Origin: Alphaproteobacteria bacterium 32-64-14
Lineage (GTDB): Bacteria > Pseudomonadota > Alphaproteobacteria > Caulobacterales > Hyphomonadaceae
Reading direction: 5' to 3'
Length of the DNA: 64,000 nucleotides
NCBI GenBank assembly: GCA_002280725.1
Contig: NCEM01000010.1
Location: forward strand, 1 to 64,000
Both the position numbers and the translations under genes were made by a program. Positions 21,205 through 29,749 of the stretch are shown in pieces. Position 1 is the first letter of the stretch. The number at the start of each line of letters is the position of its first letter. The notes below the pieces were generated by a model. The model worked only from the letters and a program-made list of their open reading frames with translations, had not been told where the DNA came from and made no database searches.

Positions 21205-21654
21205 CTACTTCGCCAGTTTCCCGCTGATGACTTCGCGGGGCTCCTCGAAGCAGCGGCCGCGCATCAGGACGAAGTCGGAGGGAAACCAGTCGCTGGTGAA
21301 GGCAACGATCACGCGGCCCCAGTTGCGCGTCGTGCGGCCGTGATCGTCGATGATCGCGAACGGGCAGATCAGCGTGGTGTCGTCTTCATCGTCGTGGCTG
21401 ACATCGGGCTCTGACCAGTAGCCCTCGAGCGGGCCCATGCCGCCGAACTCGCCGGCGAGGCCGTTGAGGTAGAGATAGCCGACATTGTCGCCGAACGGGA
21501 CGGGGTATTCGAGAATGCCCGCGCCGCCACTTTCATCCGCGTAGGTCACCTTGCCCCAGGCGGTGTCCCACGCGACGGGCGCGGGCTCCTGCGCAACGGC
21601 GGTGGCGCAGCCGCCGAGCATCGCAAGCGCGAGAAGGGCGGCGTGGAGTTTCAT
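21205..21654 (-). CDS. small predicted lipoprotein, function unknown
   Basis: A 149-residue protein with a lipoprotein signal, MKLHAALLALAMLGGCATA, cysteine at residue 16. The mature part has many aromatic and acidic residues and a CPFAIIDDHGR...RCFEEPRE segment with two cysteines. No family recognised. It starts four bases downstream of the mltA stop, so it belongs to the mltA transcript and probably acts in the envelope. Confidence 0.78.
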   Translation of the reverse strand: MKLHAALLALAMLGGCATAVAQEPAPVAWDTAWGKVTYADESGGAGILEYPVPFGDNVGYLYLNGLAGEFGGMGPLEGYWSEPDVSHDDEDDTTLICPFAIIDDHGRTTRNWGRVIVAFTSDWFPSDFVLMRGRCFEEPREVISGKLAK

Positions 21655-21658
21655 GGCG

Positions 21659-22948
21659 TTAGCCTGCAGGTGTTGGTGTTGAAGGCGCGGCGGCGACGGG
21701 GGCGTTGAAGTTCTTCGGCAGCAGCGTCCACCATTGTGGGTTAGCGGAGTTCATGCGCTCGGCGAATGCGCCGGCCTCTGCGCCTGTGCCGGCGAAGACG
21801 TCACCGCGATTGGGGCCGCGGCGGATGGCGCCACCCGTATCTTGCGCGACGAACAAGCGCTGGAAGGCGCCGCCCTGATAATCGCCCGAGACGAACACGA
21901 TTGCGCCGTAGGGATGGAAGGCCGGGTCGACCGCGATCGAGCCCATTGGCGTCAGCGGCACGTTGGCCGCGCCTTTCGGGCCGGCGGCGTAGTCACTGAT
22001 CGTTTCTTCCTGGAAGAACACGTAGGATGGATCGGCGTTGAGGGCGGATTTCTGCTGCGCCGGGTTCTGGTCTAGCCAGGCGCGGAAGTTTGACCAGGTG
22101 GGGCTGGGCAGGCGGCCGGAGTTGCGCAGCGCGCCGAGCGCGGAGTTCCACTTGTAGCCGTTCTGCGCGGAGAACTGCGCGCGCGCCTCGCTGCCGTCCG
22201 TGAAGCGCAGGCGGCCGGAGCCCTGGACCTGCAGGTTGTAGACATCTGCCGGGTGGGCATAGCCGATGATCTGGCCGAGGAAGGGCGTAATCGCCTCGCG
22301 CTTCGGGTATGGCACGATGCGGTCGCCGTTCAACTTGCCGTTGAGCGTGCGGGGCGCGCCGCGCAAGGTCTCGTTGTCATAAGCCTCCGCGAAGGCGCCG
22401 AGATCGACCGTGATCATGTCGGGCGGGCGCTTGAGCAGGGGCTCGGAGAAGGCGGGTGTCCACTCGCGGCTGGCCGAGATCACAGGCTCGAAATAGGCGG
22501 TGAGCCTGGCTTCGCCCGGACCGATGACGAATTGCGGATCGAAGTAGGATTCGAAGAACCAGCGTTCCTGTCCGGGCTGGATCACGCTGGCGGCGTCGCA
22601 GGCGTTGAACCAGTCGCCGGCCTTGCCGCCATAGCGGCCGCCGGAAAGGGAGGCGTCGGAGCTGCGCTGGCGCAGGGAGATGCACTGGCGTTTGAACGCG
22701 GCGAGGGCGGGGGCCATGTCGGCGGAGGCCCAGCCGGGAATATCGCCGAACGCCACCGGCACGAGCGAAAAATCGCTGGGTGGCGTGATGGGCGGCAGCA
22801 CCGGCGGAATCGTGGGCGTCTCGGGGCCGGTGACCGGCGGGCGCGGTGTTGGCGTGGTTCCGCCGATCTTGATGGGCGCCGGGCGCGAGGAGGCGCATGC
22901 GCCAACGGCGATAGCAAGCGAAACCGAGAGGATGGCGCGGCTGATCAT
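21659..22948 (-). CDS. mltA: MltA family lytic murein transglycosylase
   Basis: A 429-residue lipoprotein that cleaves glycan strands of peptidoglycan to anhydro products. Start ATG 22948 (MISRAILSVS) with a GGAGACG ribosome site; lipobox VGAC at about residue 19. After a Pro-rich linker, the MltA domain shows LTAYFEPVISASREW, the VQGSGRL segment and the C-terminal 3D domain (VAQDTGGAIRRGPNRGDVFAG), whose aspartates are catalytic. The size matches the alphaproteobacterial enzyme. A small lipoprotein follows four bases later. Confidence 0.95.
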   Translation of the reverse strand: MISRAILSVSLAIAVGACASSRPAPIKIGGTTPTPRPPVTGPETPTIPPVLPPITPPSDFSLVPVAFGDIPGWASADMAPALAAFKRQCISLRQRSSDASLSGGRYGGKAGDWFNACDAASVIQPGQERWFFESYFDPQFVIGPGEARLTAYFEPVISASREWTPAFSEPLLKRPPDMITVDLGAFAEAYDNETLRGAPRTLNGKLNGDRIVPYPKREAITPFLGQIIGYAHPADVYNLQVQGSGRLRFTDGSEARAQFSAQNGYKWNSALGALRNSGRLPSPTWSNFRAWLDQNPAQQKSALNADPSYVFFQEETISDYAAGPKGAANVPLTPMGSIAVDPAFHPYGAIVFVSGDYQGGAFQRLFVAQDTGGAIRRGPNRGDVFAGTGAEAGAFAERMNSANPQWWTLLPKNFNAPVAAAPSTPTPAG

Positions 22949-23030
22949 TCGCGTCTCCAAAACGAAATACGGCAGTCCCGGGTGTTATCGACCAGAAATG
23001 ATAGCGCGAAATTATGGCGCGGCGACCGGG

Positions 23031-23315
23031 CTACTGCTCGGGAGTTCCCTCGGGGGCTGCGGCGACCGGCTTGATCGCGAACTCGTTGCCCGGCTCTCCC
23101 CGCGGAACCAGCGTGTAGAAGCCCTCGATTTCCAGCCGGATCACGACCGGATCGGGCGAATGGTTGCGGAAATGCCAGCCGAAAATCCCGTCGAGCGGGG
23201 CGGTCATCGAGCCCTGGTCCGATAGAAGCCGCTCCTTGCGGAAGTTGACCACAGTCGAAGGAATGGTGCGGGTGCGCAACTGACGGCGACCCGACAGGCA
23301 TCCGATCCCGATCAC
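23031..23315 (-). pseudogene. C-terminal fragment of a transmembrane-anchor protein family
   Basis: An open frame of up to 94 codons from a GTG at 23315. Residues about 27-70 (KERLLSDQGSMTAPLDGIFG, then WHFRNHSPDPVVIRLEIEGF) match, from memory, the C-terminal end of alphaproteobacterial transmembrane-anchor proteins of around 200 residues. The helix and central domain that should come first are absent, and the DUF2177 gene starts just beyond on the other strand. Either a 5'-truncated relic or a short free-standing version. An internal ATG at 23210 is a possible start. Confidence 0.45.
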
Positions 23316-23345
23316 GTGCGTATGAAAGGTTGAGAGGATCGCGCC

Positions 23346-23753
23346 ATGGAGCTTGTGAAGTCTGCTATCGCGGCCGGGATCGTGCTGGCGGTGCTGGATG
23401 CGCTGTGGCTCGGCATGATTGCCAGGAACTTCCTGGTGCAGCAGTTGGGCGAGAAGCTGCGCCAGCCACTGAACTGGCCGCCGGCGCTGGCATTCTACGC
23501 GCTCTATTCCGTGGCGCTGGGCTTCTTCGCGGTGAGCCCTGCCATGGCGGCGGGTGGGGACGGGCTGGTGGCGCTGGGCCTTGGTGCGTTTCTCGGCATT
23601 GTTGCGTATGGCACCTACGACCTCACCAACTGGTCGACCTTGAAGGGCTGGCCGCCGCTGTTTGCCGTGGTGGACATGGCATGGGGCGCGGCTGTGTCGG
23701 CCATGTCGTCGGCCGGCGGCGTCATGCTGCTCAACGCTACTGGACTCTGGTGA
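23346..23753 (+). CDS. DUF2177 family membrane protein
   Basis: A 135-residue protein with four membrane helices. The opening MELVKSAIAAG..DALWLGMIARNF and the later YDLTNWSTLKGWPPLFAVVDMAWG are the DUF2177 signatures. Function unknown. It ends one base before the stop of the convergent HTH gene. Confidence 0.92.
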   Translation: MELVKSAIAAGIVLAVLDALWLGMIARNFLVQQLGEKLRQPLNWPPALAFYALYSVALGFFAVSPAMAAGGDGLVALGLGAFLGIVAYGTYDLTNWSTLKGWPPLFAVVDMAWGAAVSAMSSAGGVMLLNATGLW

Positions 23754-23966
23754 TCACGCTTCCCAGCTGAACACGTCCTCGATGCCGACGCCGAACACCT
23801 GCGCGATGCGGAAGGCGGCTTCGAGCGAGGGGCCGTACTTGCCAGCCTCGATCGCGGCGATGGTCTGGCGCGTGACGCCGATACGCTCGGCGAGGTCGCT
23901 TTGCGTCATCTCGCCGTGCTCGAAGCGCAGGCGGCGGATGTGGTTGGCGATGGGAAGCTTCGCCAT
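23754..23966 (-). CDS. Cro/CI-type HTH regulator
   Basis: A 70-residue single-domain regulator of the XRE family. The helix-turn-helix is MTQSDLAERIGVTRQTIAAI, followed by EAGKYGPSLEAAFRIAQVFG. This small form is typical of regulators paired with a membrane protein. It is encoded two bases downstream of the four-helix membrane protein, so the two form an operon. A short inverted repeat ahead of that operon (24435-24456) is a candidate self-operator. Confidence 0.92.
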   Translation of the reverse strand: MAKLPIANHIRRLRFEHGEMTQSDLAERIGVTRQTIAAIEAGKYGPSLEAAFRIAQVFGVGIEDVFSWEA

Positions 23967-23968
23967 GC

Positions 23969-24406
23969 TCAGTAGCCGCGCCGGAACAGGACGATCTGCG
24001 TGATGGCGACGGAGAGGGCGGACGCCACCATCGCGAACGTACCGATATTCACGGTGCGGACAATCACTTGGCCGAAGTCATCTCCCTTGAAGACAACGTG
24101 CGTAAGAATGAGCGTGGCGGCGACGCCGATCATCAGCACATAATAGCCGATCACGTGCGAGCGAGCGTGGATCAGGCGCTCACGCTCGTCGCGCGGCGTA
24201 TGTGCATCCTTGGGATTAAGGAGCGCGGCTAGTACGTTGAGACCCACCTGCAGAACCACGAGGCCGATGATGCACAGCAGGCCGAGATGGAACGCTTGCC
24301 AGGTGGCGGGGCGGACAAGTCCGGCCAGCAGTGCGCCGTAGTAGGCGCCAAAACAGATCACGATGGTGATCAGGGTGATCCAGGCCGTGCGTTCACGGAA
24401 TGACAT
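23969..24406 (-). CDS. four-helix membrane protein, HTH partner
   Basis: A 145-residue inner-membrane protein with four helices: about residues 9-28, 40-62, 88-108 and 117-138. A polar loop DAHTPRDERERLIHARSHVIG lies between helices two and three; it resembles the DUF2178-type loop of membrane proteins encoded with small XRE regulators. The next gene is such a regulator with a two-base gap. Function is unknown; a sensory or autoregulatory role is an inference from the pairing. Confidence 0.82.
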   Translation of the reverse strand: MSFRERTAWITLITIVICFGAYYGALLAGLVRPATWQAFHLGLLCIIGLVVLQVGLNVLAALLNPKDAHTPRDERERLIHARSHVIGYYVLMIGVAATLILTHVVFKGDDFGQVIVRTVNIGTFAMVASALSVAITQIVLFRRGY

Positions 24407-24434
24407 GACGAATCCTAAAAAAGGGACTGGACAC

Positions 24435-24456
24435 GATGTATAGAATCTTTTACATC
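24435..24456 (-). promoter_or_regulatory. inverted repeat, candidate operator
   Basis: gatgta and tacatc separated by ten bases, 29 bases upstream of the membrane protein/HTH operon in an AT-rich island. A plausible site for the Cro/CI-type protein encoded in the operon; arm length of six is short, so chance is possible. Confidence 0.35.
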
Positions 24457-24550
24457 ATGACCAGTTTTCTTTCCACGGCATAACAGCCGCACCGGCGCGC
24501 GGCAACGCGATTCGGGGCCTGTGTTGTTGCGCCCAAGCCAGGAGGTCCTG

Positions 24551-24889
24551 ATGCGAAGTCCCGCTGCTTTGGCGGCTCTGATGCTGTGCGCCGGTTGCGC
24601 GCTGCCGCCCCCGCAGGCCGAGCCGCTCGAGCGGTCCGATCCCCACGTGGCGGAGTTGTTCAATGTCCTGCGCGCCACGCTAGGGGCTGGCGACCCGGTG
24701 GACATGGACAAGCTGGAGTTCCGGCTTCGCGAGATGGGCCGCGCCCACGCGGTGGAGTGGGAGAGCGAGCAGGCTCTAGCCGAGGCGATGATGCTGCACA
24801 CTGGCCGTGAGGCTCTGGCTGCCGCCCGGACCCACCCCGAGATTCTCGATTCGCTCGACGCCTTCAACCGCGCCATCGGCGCCTGGTAG
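24551..24889 (+). CDS. small predicted lipoprotein, paralogue A
   Basis: A 112-residue protein starting at ATG 24551 with a GGAGG ribosome site. Signal MRSPAALAALMLCAGCALP has the lipid cysteine at residue 16. The mature part is helical: FNVLRATLGAGDPVDMDKLEFRLREM and a C-terminal helix. It aligns without large gaps with the exported protein encoded 19 bases downstream (FNVL..G.GD.VD pattern), so the two look like a tandem duplication, now diverged. No known family. Confidence 0.8.
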   Translation: MRSPAALAALMLCAGCALPPPQAEPLERSDPHVAELFNVLRATLGAGDPVDMDKLEFRLREMGRAHAVEWESEQALAEAMMLHTGREALAAARTHPEILDSLDAFNRAIGAW

Positions 24890-24908
24890 CACTTCAGGGA
24901 GACTGATC

Positions 24909-25298
24909 ATGACACGCACGATCGCCATCGTCCTCGCCGCCGTAGCCGCAACGGCAGGCCTCGTTGCGCCCGCGCAGGCGCAATCGCACGGGAACCCGCA
25001 GGGCAACAGCACAGTGAACATCCAAGGCCCGCAGGGCGCTTTCGCCGAGAAGGCAGTGATGATGCCGTTCTTCAATGTGCTGAAGGAGGCGCACGGCCTA
25101 GGCGACAAAGTCGACCTTGCGGCGATGGAGGACAAAATCCGCGCGCTGGTCCCAACTCTGGCGGGTGGGCAGCCGTCGAAAGCGATGGAGGATCACGTAC
25201 TCGGCGTCGCCCATCAGGCGCTGGCGATGGGCGTAGGCAAGCCGAAGATGTTCGAGAGCTACGAGACCTTCATGGCCGAGATGCTGGGGCCGGAATAA
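24909..25298 (+). CDS. small exported protein, paralogue B
   Basis: A 129-residue protein with a cleavable signal peptide ending APAQA (about residue 24), starting at ATG 24909 after GGGAGACTG. The mature part repeats the pattern of the preceding lipoprotein: FFNVLKEAHGLGDKVDLAAM, then a Met-rich C-terminal helix. Free in the periplasm where its sister is lipid-anchored, it may form a pair with it. Function not recognised. Cotranscribed with paralogue A. Confidence 0.82.
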   Translation: MTRTIAIVLAAVAATAGLVAPAQAQSHGNPQGNSTVNIQGPQGAFAEKAVMMPFFNVLKEAHGLGDKVDLAAMEDKIRALVPTLAGGQPSKAMEDHVLGVAHQALAMGVGKPKMFESYETFMAEMLGPE

Positions 25299-25344
25299 GT
25301 GCGGGCGGCGGCCAACAGGCAGGCTGCAAGCACCATCGCGCGCA

Positions 25345-26787
25345 TCATTCCCCGCCGGCGTAGATCTTGACCAGCTGATGCAGGAACATACGGCCTTCCA
25401 TCAGCTGTTTCACGCCCACGCGCTCGTTGAGGCCGTGCGCGCCTGACGTGTTGGGGTCGGCGAAGATGCCCGAGACGCCGTAGGTCGTGATGCCGGCGGG
25501 CGTGGTGAAGCGCGCGTCTGTGGCGCCGGTCGACATCTGCGGGATGACCGGCACGCCCGGCCACATCTTTTCGGTAAGCTGTTCGATCGGCTTCAGGATT
25601 TCCGGCGGCAGCGGCGGCGGCTTGATCGGCGTTTCCGGCGGCGAGCGCATGGCGACCTTCACGTTGGCGTTGCCGATCACATTCTCCAGCACGCCGAGGA
25701 TTTCCTGCTGCGAATGGCCGGGGAAGATGCGGCAGTTGACGTTGGCCGTCGCGCGCTGGGGCAGCGCGTTGGGCGCGTGGCCGGCGGTGAGTTCGGTGGC
25801 GACGCAGGTGGTGCGCAGCGTGGCGTTGTAGCCGGGGTTCACGGTGAGCCGGCGGATCGCGGCGGCGTTCTCGCCATCGGCGGCGTCGCGCATGTCCTGG
25901 CCTTCCTGGCCGGGCGTGATCTGGCCCATGCGGCGGAAGAATCCGCGCGTGGCCGCGTTGAACTCGATGGGGAATTCGTAGGCCTGAACGGCCATCAGCG
26001 CCGCACCGAGTTCATAGATCGCGTTGTCGGGCACGGGGCGGGAGGAGTGGCCACCCGGATTGGTCACTTCGATGGTGTAGTCCTGGTAGAGTTTCTCGCC
26101 GGCCTGCACGCCGTTGAAGGTGTATTTGCCGGTCTCGGCATCGATCCGGCCGCCGGCGCCTTCGTTGAGGGCGAACTCGGCGGAGATGAGGTCGAGATGG
26201 CTTTCGACCATGTACTTGGCGCCGATGAAATCGTTGGCGCTTTCCTCCCCGCAGTTGAGCATAAGCTTGATCGTGCGGGCGGGCTTGTAGCCTTCGCGCT
26301 TGAAGCGGATCATCGAGTCCGTGAAGATCGCGGCCATCGCCTTGTCGTCGGTTGCGCCGCGCGCATAAAAATAGCCGCCTTCCTCTGTGAGCACGAAGGG
26401 ATCGCGCACCCAGTCCTCGCGCTTGGCTTCCACGACATCGATGTGGGCCATCAGCATGATGGCCTTCGCAGTCGGGTCCGAGCCGGGGAGGATAGCGACA
26501 AAGTTGCCATCCTGTGGGCGATTGGGCTTCGGGTTCACGAGGATGTAGAGATCGCTCTCGGGATAGCCGGCGGCGAGCAGGCGCGCTTTCATCCGCTCCG
26601 ACGCCAGCGTGCAGGAGCCGACTGACAGCGTGGTGTTGGTCTCGATCAGCTCTTTGTACAGGTCACGGAAATCTGCCTCATGCGCGCCGGGATCGCGGGA
26701 GAACGTGCTGGGGTCGCCTGAGGGCGAGACCGGCGTGGTGCAGGCCGCGAGCGCTAGGGTGGAAGCGGCGAGAAGCGTGAGGCGCAT
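25345..26787 (-). CDS. M20 family metallopeptidase, lipoprotein form
   Basis: A 480-residue exported peptidase or deacylase. Signal with lipobox LAAC at about residue 15. Two-zinc site residues are visible: LMAHIDVV (His, Asp), GATDDKA (bridging Asp), LNCGEESAND (catalytic Glu pair), and the later N-terminal part of the dimerisation domain GGHSSRPVPDNA. M20 enzymes cleave small peptides or acyl amino acids. The lipid anchor places it at the periplasmic side. It stands alone in a run of minus-strand genes. Confidence 0.92.
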   Translation of the reverse strand: MRLTLLAASTLALAACTTPVSPSGDPSTFSRDPGAHEADFRDLYKELIETNTTLSVGSCTLASERMKARLLAAGYPESDLYILVNPKPNRPQDGNFVAILPGSDPTAKAIMLMAHIDVVEAKREDWVRDPFVLTEEGGYFYARGATDDKAMAAIFTDSMIRFKREGYKPARTIKLMLNCGEESANDFIGAKYMVESHLDLISAEFALNEGAGGRIDAETGKYTFNGVQAGEKLYQDYTIEVTNPGGHSSRPVPDNAIYELGAALMAVQAYEFPIEFNAATRGFFRRMGQITPGQEGQDMRDAADGENAAAIRRLTVNPGYNATLRTTCVATELTAGHAPNALPQRATANVNCRIFPGHSQQEILGVLENVIGNANVKVAMRSPPETPIKPPPLPPEILKPIEQLTEKMWPGVPVIPQMSTGATDARFTTPAGITTYGVSGIFADPNTSGAHGLNERVGVKQLMEGRMFLHQLVKIYAGGE

Positions 26788-26849
26788 GGCGGCGTGTCCC
26801 TGAATCTGTGGGGCGACACAACCATGCCGTGCGCGCTACGCCAAGTGCC

Positions 26850-27275
26850 TCAGGGCCAGGCCGAGATGATGCCACCGGCGACGAGCGTGCCGAGCAGAAG
26901 GTGGATCAGGTCCATCACCAGCAGGCCGGGCTTTTCCGGGCTGTAGACGAAGGAATAGAGCCGCGCGGGCAGCACGATGAAGAACCAGACCTGCAAGCTG
27001 ATCATCAGGCCGGTGGCGAGGTTGTAGACGCCGGCCATCTTGAGGATGAGCGCGAGGCCGATGGCGGTGAGGACCGGCATGATCCAGGAGATCGCCATCT
27101 TCCACATGTGCGGCGCGAGCTGTTCCTTGGTGTAGCCCGACAGCTGCATCCAGAGTTTCGAGAAGACTGCGCCATAGATGATGAAGCCGATGGCGTAGAT
27201 CGCGACGGCGGCGGCGATGATGGCGAGCCAGTTGTCGCCGACGATGATTGCGGGCGTGGTTGTGTCGATAGGCAT
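26850..27275 (-). CDS. DUF1761 family membrane protein
   Basis: A 141-residue protein with four helices (about residues 14-36, 63-84, 87-107 and 117-138). The opening NWLAIIAAAVAIYAIGFIIYG and the conserved W before the cytoplasmic loop fit DUF1761. Function unknown. Confidence 0.85.
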   Translation of the reverse strand: MPIDTTTPAIIVGDNWLAIIAAAVAIYAIGFIIYGAVFSKLWMQLSGYTKEQLAPHMWKMAISWIMPVLTAIGLALILKMAGVYNLATGLMISLQVWFFIVLPARLYSFVYSPEKPGLLVMDLIHLLLGTLVAGGIISAWP

Positions 27276-27391
27276 GGGTCGCTCCCCGGTCTCCCTGGGC
27301 GGAGGCTATGGCTGCAGGTTCAGCGAGTCCATTTGCCGCGTTGGGCATGGCGTGGGGGAAGGTCAAAGCAAAAGGTCTGTCGACGCGGCGA

Positions 27392-27640
27392 CTAGGTCCA
27401 GCCCCCGCCGGGATCAAACAAGTAGGCGTGGTCGGCGAACCATCGGCGGACGGGTGGGATCAGGAGCGCTATGACGCCGGTTACTGCGCCACCAGCAATC
27501 GCCGAAAGGACGGCTACATCGCGATCCATGCCGGCGATCATGCAGACCAGCCCCACGACAATCAGGCCCACCAAGCCAGCTGCAATGAATGGCGCAATCC
27601 AATCCCGACAAAAGCGCCAGATGTGTTTGAGCACGGACAT
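27392..27640 (-). CDS. small two-helix membrane protein
   Basis: An 82-residue protein from the ATG at 27640 (MSVLKHIWRFCRDW); an ATG nine codons upstream (27667) is also open. Two helices lie at residues about 15-35 and 43-65. The start lacks a good ribosome site, so expression is uncertain. No family recognised. Just ahead of the etfBA terminator on the opposite side of the intergenic stretch. Confidence 0.55.
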   Translation of the reverse strand: MSVLKHIWRFCRDWIAPFIAAGLVGLIVVGLVCMIAGMDRDVAVLSAIAGGAVTGVIALLIPPVRRWFADHAYLFDPGGGWT

Positions 27641-27701
27641 GTGTGGAGAATGGCTACGAAGGCGCATGGCCGCAAGCAGACAAAAAGCGGATTACCAAAG
27701 C

Positions 27702-27730
27702 AAAAGGCCCGCCGGTTAGGGCGGGCCTTT
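27702..27730 (-). terminator. Rho-independent terminator of etfBA
   Basis: A perfect 11-bp stem (aaaggcccgcc with ggcgggccttt) closes a six-base loop. Read on the minus strand it lies about 60 bases past the etfA stop and ends in TTTTG. Transcription from the etfBA operon should stop here. Confidence 0.85.
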
Positions 27731-27788
27731 CGGTGTTCAGTAGGCCGCTGTGTGGCGTGTGCCGGGCAGGGTCCCGGCGGTCCAGAGA

Positions 27789-28718
27789 TTACAGCTTGCT
27801 CGTCAGTTCCGGCACGATCTTGAAGAGGTCGCCGACGAGGGCGTAGTCGGCGATCTGGAAGATTGGGGCTTCCTCATCCTTGTTGATCGCGACGATGACC
27901 TTCGAGTCCTTCATGCCGGCGAGGTGCTGGATGGCGCCCGAGATGCCGATGGCGACGTAGAGCTCCGGGGCGACGACCTTGCCGGTCTGACCGACCTGGA
28001 AGTCGTTCGGGGCGTAGCCCGCGTCAACGGCGGCGCGCGAGGCGCCGACGCCGGCGCCGAGCTTGTCAGCGAGCGGCAGGATGTACTGGTTGAACTGTTC
28101 AGCCGAGGCAAGCGCCCGGCCGCCCGAGACGACGCGCTTGGCCGAGGCCAATTCGGGACGATCCGACTTCTGCAACTCTTCCGAGATGAACGTCGCCTTG
28201 AAGGGGCCAGCAGGCGCGGCAATCGTTTCGACAGCAGCGGAGCCAGCGCCAGCAGCCGCCTGGAAGGCTGTGCCGCGGACGGTGACGACCTTCTTCGCGT
28301 CGCCGGACTTGACCGTCATGATCGCGTTGCCGGCGTAGATCGGACGCTCGAAGGTGCTGGTGTCGAGCACCTTCGTGATTTCCGAGATCTGCATGACGTC
28401 GAGCTTGGCGGCGATGCGCGGCGTGACGTTCTTGCCCGTCGTAGTGGCGGGGGCGAAGAAGGCGTCATAGCCAGCCATCAGCGGAACGACGAGCGCTTCG
28501 ACGGCTTCGGCGAGCGCATGCGAGAAGGCGGCGCCTTCGGCATGGAGCACCTTGCGGACGCCGGGGATCTTCGCGGCGGCTTGTGCTGCGGCGCCGGCGT
28601 TGTGGCCGGCGACGAGCACGTCGATGTCGCCACCGAAGGCTTGCGCCGCGACGACCGTCTTGGCGGTGACGTCGTTGAGCGCGTCGTTGCTGTGTTCAGC
28701 GAGAACGAGAACGGCCAT
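27789..28718 (-). CDS. etfA: electron transfer flavoprotein alpha subunit
   Basis: A 309-residue subunit that binds FAD and carries electrons from acyl-CoA dehydrogenases to ETF-QO. Opening [16 protein letters not shown] fits. The FAD-binding C-terminal half shows [32 protein letters not shown] and [12 protein letters not shown], which is the ETF-alpha signature. etfB ends two bases upstream, so the subunits are made together. The partner dehydrogenase Mcd is 20 kb away in this window. Confidence 0.97.
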   Translation of the reverse strand: MAVLVLAEHSNDALNDVTAKTVVAAQAFGGDIDVLVAGHNAGAAAQAAAKIPGVRKVLHAEGAAFSHALAEAVEALVVPLMAGYDAFFAPATTTGKNVTPRIAAKLDVMQISEITKVLDTSTFERPIYAGNAIMTVKSGDAKKVVTVRGTAFQAAAGAGSAAVETIAAPAGPFKATFISEELQKSDRPELASAKRVVSGGRALASAEQFNQYILPLADKLGAGVGASRAAVDAGYAPNDFQVGQTGKVVAPELYVAIGISGAIQHLAGMKDSKVIVAINKDEEAPIFQIADYALVGDLFKIVPELTSKL

Positions 28719-28720
28719 GA

Positions 28721-29467
28721 TCAGATCGCTCCAACGGACTTGAGTTTGGCGATGAGCGCGTCGACGTCGGCGACTTTCTCGCCGGCTTCGCGTTTCTTCG
28801 GCTCGGCGACCTTCACCACGGTGAGGCGCGGCGTGACATCGACTCCGTAGTCGGCGGGCGACTTGGTGTCGATCACCTTCTTCTTCGCCTTCATGATGTT
28901 CGGCAGCGAGGCAAAGCGCGGCTCGTTGAGGCGCAGGTCGGTGGTGACCACGGCCGGGAGTTCGAGCGAAACGGTCTGCAGGCCGCCATCGACTTCGCGC
29001 GTGACCGAGAGCTTCTCGCCATCCTTGGCGATGGCCGAGGCAAACGCGCCCTGCGGCCAGCCGAGCAGGGCGGCCAGCATCTGGCCGGTCTGGTTGGCGT
29101 CGTCGTCGATCGCCTGTTTGCCGGTGATGACGAGGCCGGGTTGTTCGGCTTCGACGATCTTGGCGAGGATCTTGGCGACGGCGAGCGGCTCAACCGCCAC
29201 GTCGGTCTGGACCAGGATACCGCGATCACCGCCCATGGCGAGACCGATGCGGATGGTTTCCTGGGCTTGCGCCGGACCGATGGAGATCAGGACGATCTCG
29301 GTGACGACGCCCTTTTCCTTCATGCGCACCGCCTCTTCCACGGCGATCTCGCAGAACGGGTTCATCGCCATCTTTATGTTGGCGAGATCAACGCCCGAGC
29401 CATCGGCTTTCACACGCGGGCGAACGTTGGGGTCGATCACCCGCTTGACGGGCACAAGCACCTTCAT
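28721..29467 (-). CDS. etfB: electron transfer flavoprotein beta subunit
   Basis: A 248-residue subunit that forms the ETF heterodimer and binds AMP. Start [20 protein letters not shown] and the [18 protein letters not shown] segment are family hallmarks, as is [15 protein letters not shown] near the C-terminus. First gene of the etfBA operon; about 280 bases upstream hold no gene. In many alphaproteobacteria it follows the cobalamin adenosyltransferase gene, here displaced (see findings). Confidence 0.97.
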   Translation of the reverse strand: MKVLVPVKRVIDPNVRPRVKADGSGVDLANIKMAMNPFCEIAVEEAVRMKEKGVVTEIVLISIGPAQAQETIRIGLAMGGDRGILVQTDVAVEPLAVAKILAKIVEAEQPGLVITGKQAIDDDANQTGQMLAALLGWPQGAFASAIAKDGEKLSVTREVDGGLQTVSLELPAVVTTDLRLNEPRFASLPNIMKAKKKVIDTKSPADYGVDVTPRLTVVKVAEPKKREAGEKVADVDALIAKLKSVGAI

Positions 29468-29749
29468 CGGTGGAATCTCCGGTATCTTCGGACTTCTGGC
29501 GGTCGAAAAGGTCCCCCGGACGCCCCGCTATGGTGCGCCTGCGAACCAGCGGCTTCCTGTTATGCAGCAGACGCGCCGGAATCAAGTTTCGTGATGTGCC
29601 GCGGGGCAAAAAGCGTCGATTTGGCGCGAATGGCGGGGCGTCAAGGGAAACAATCATGCCCGACACCGGGTTTTGCGCGTGGCTTTTGGGACTGGTGCGC
29701 TAGCCTGCCCGTGCAAATCCGGGATGACACCGGAAGCGGAGGGGACATC

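Noticed and set aside
29468-29749. small gene between etfB and the hydrolase
   Set aside because: Open frames here lack ribosome sites and coding-like composition.
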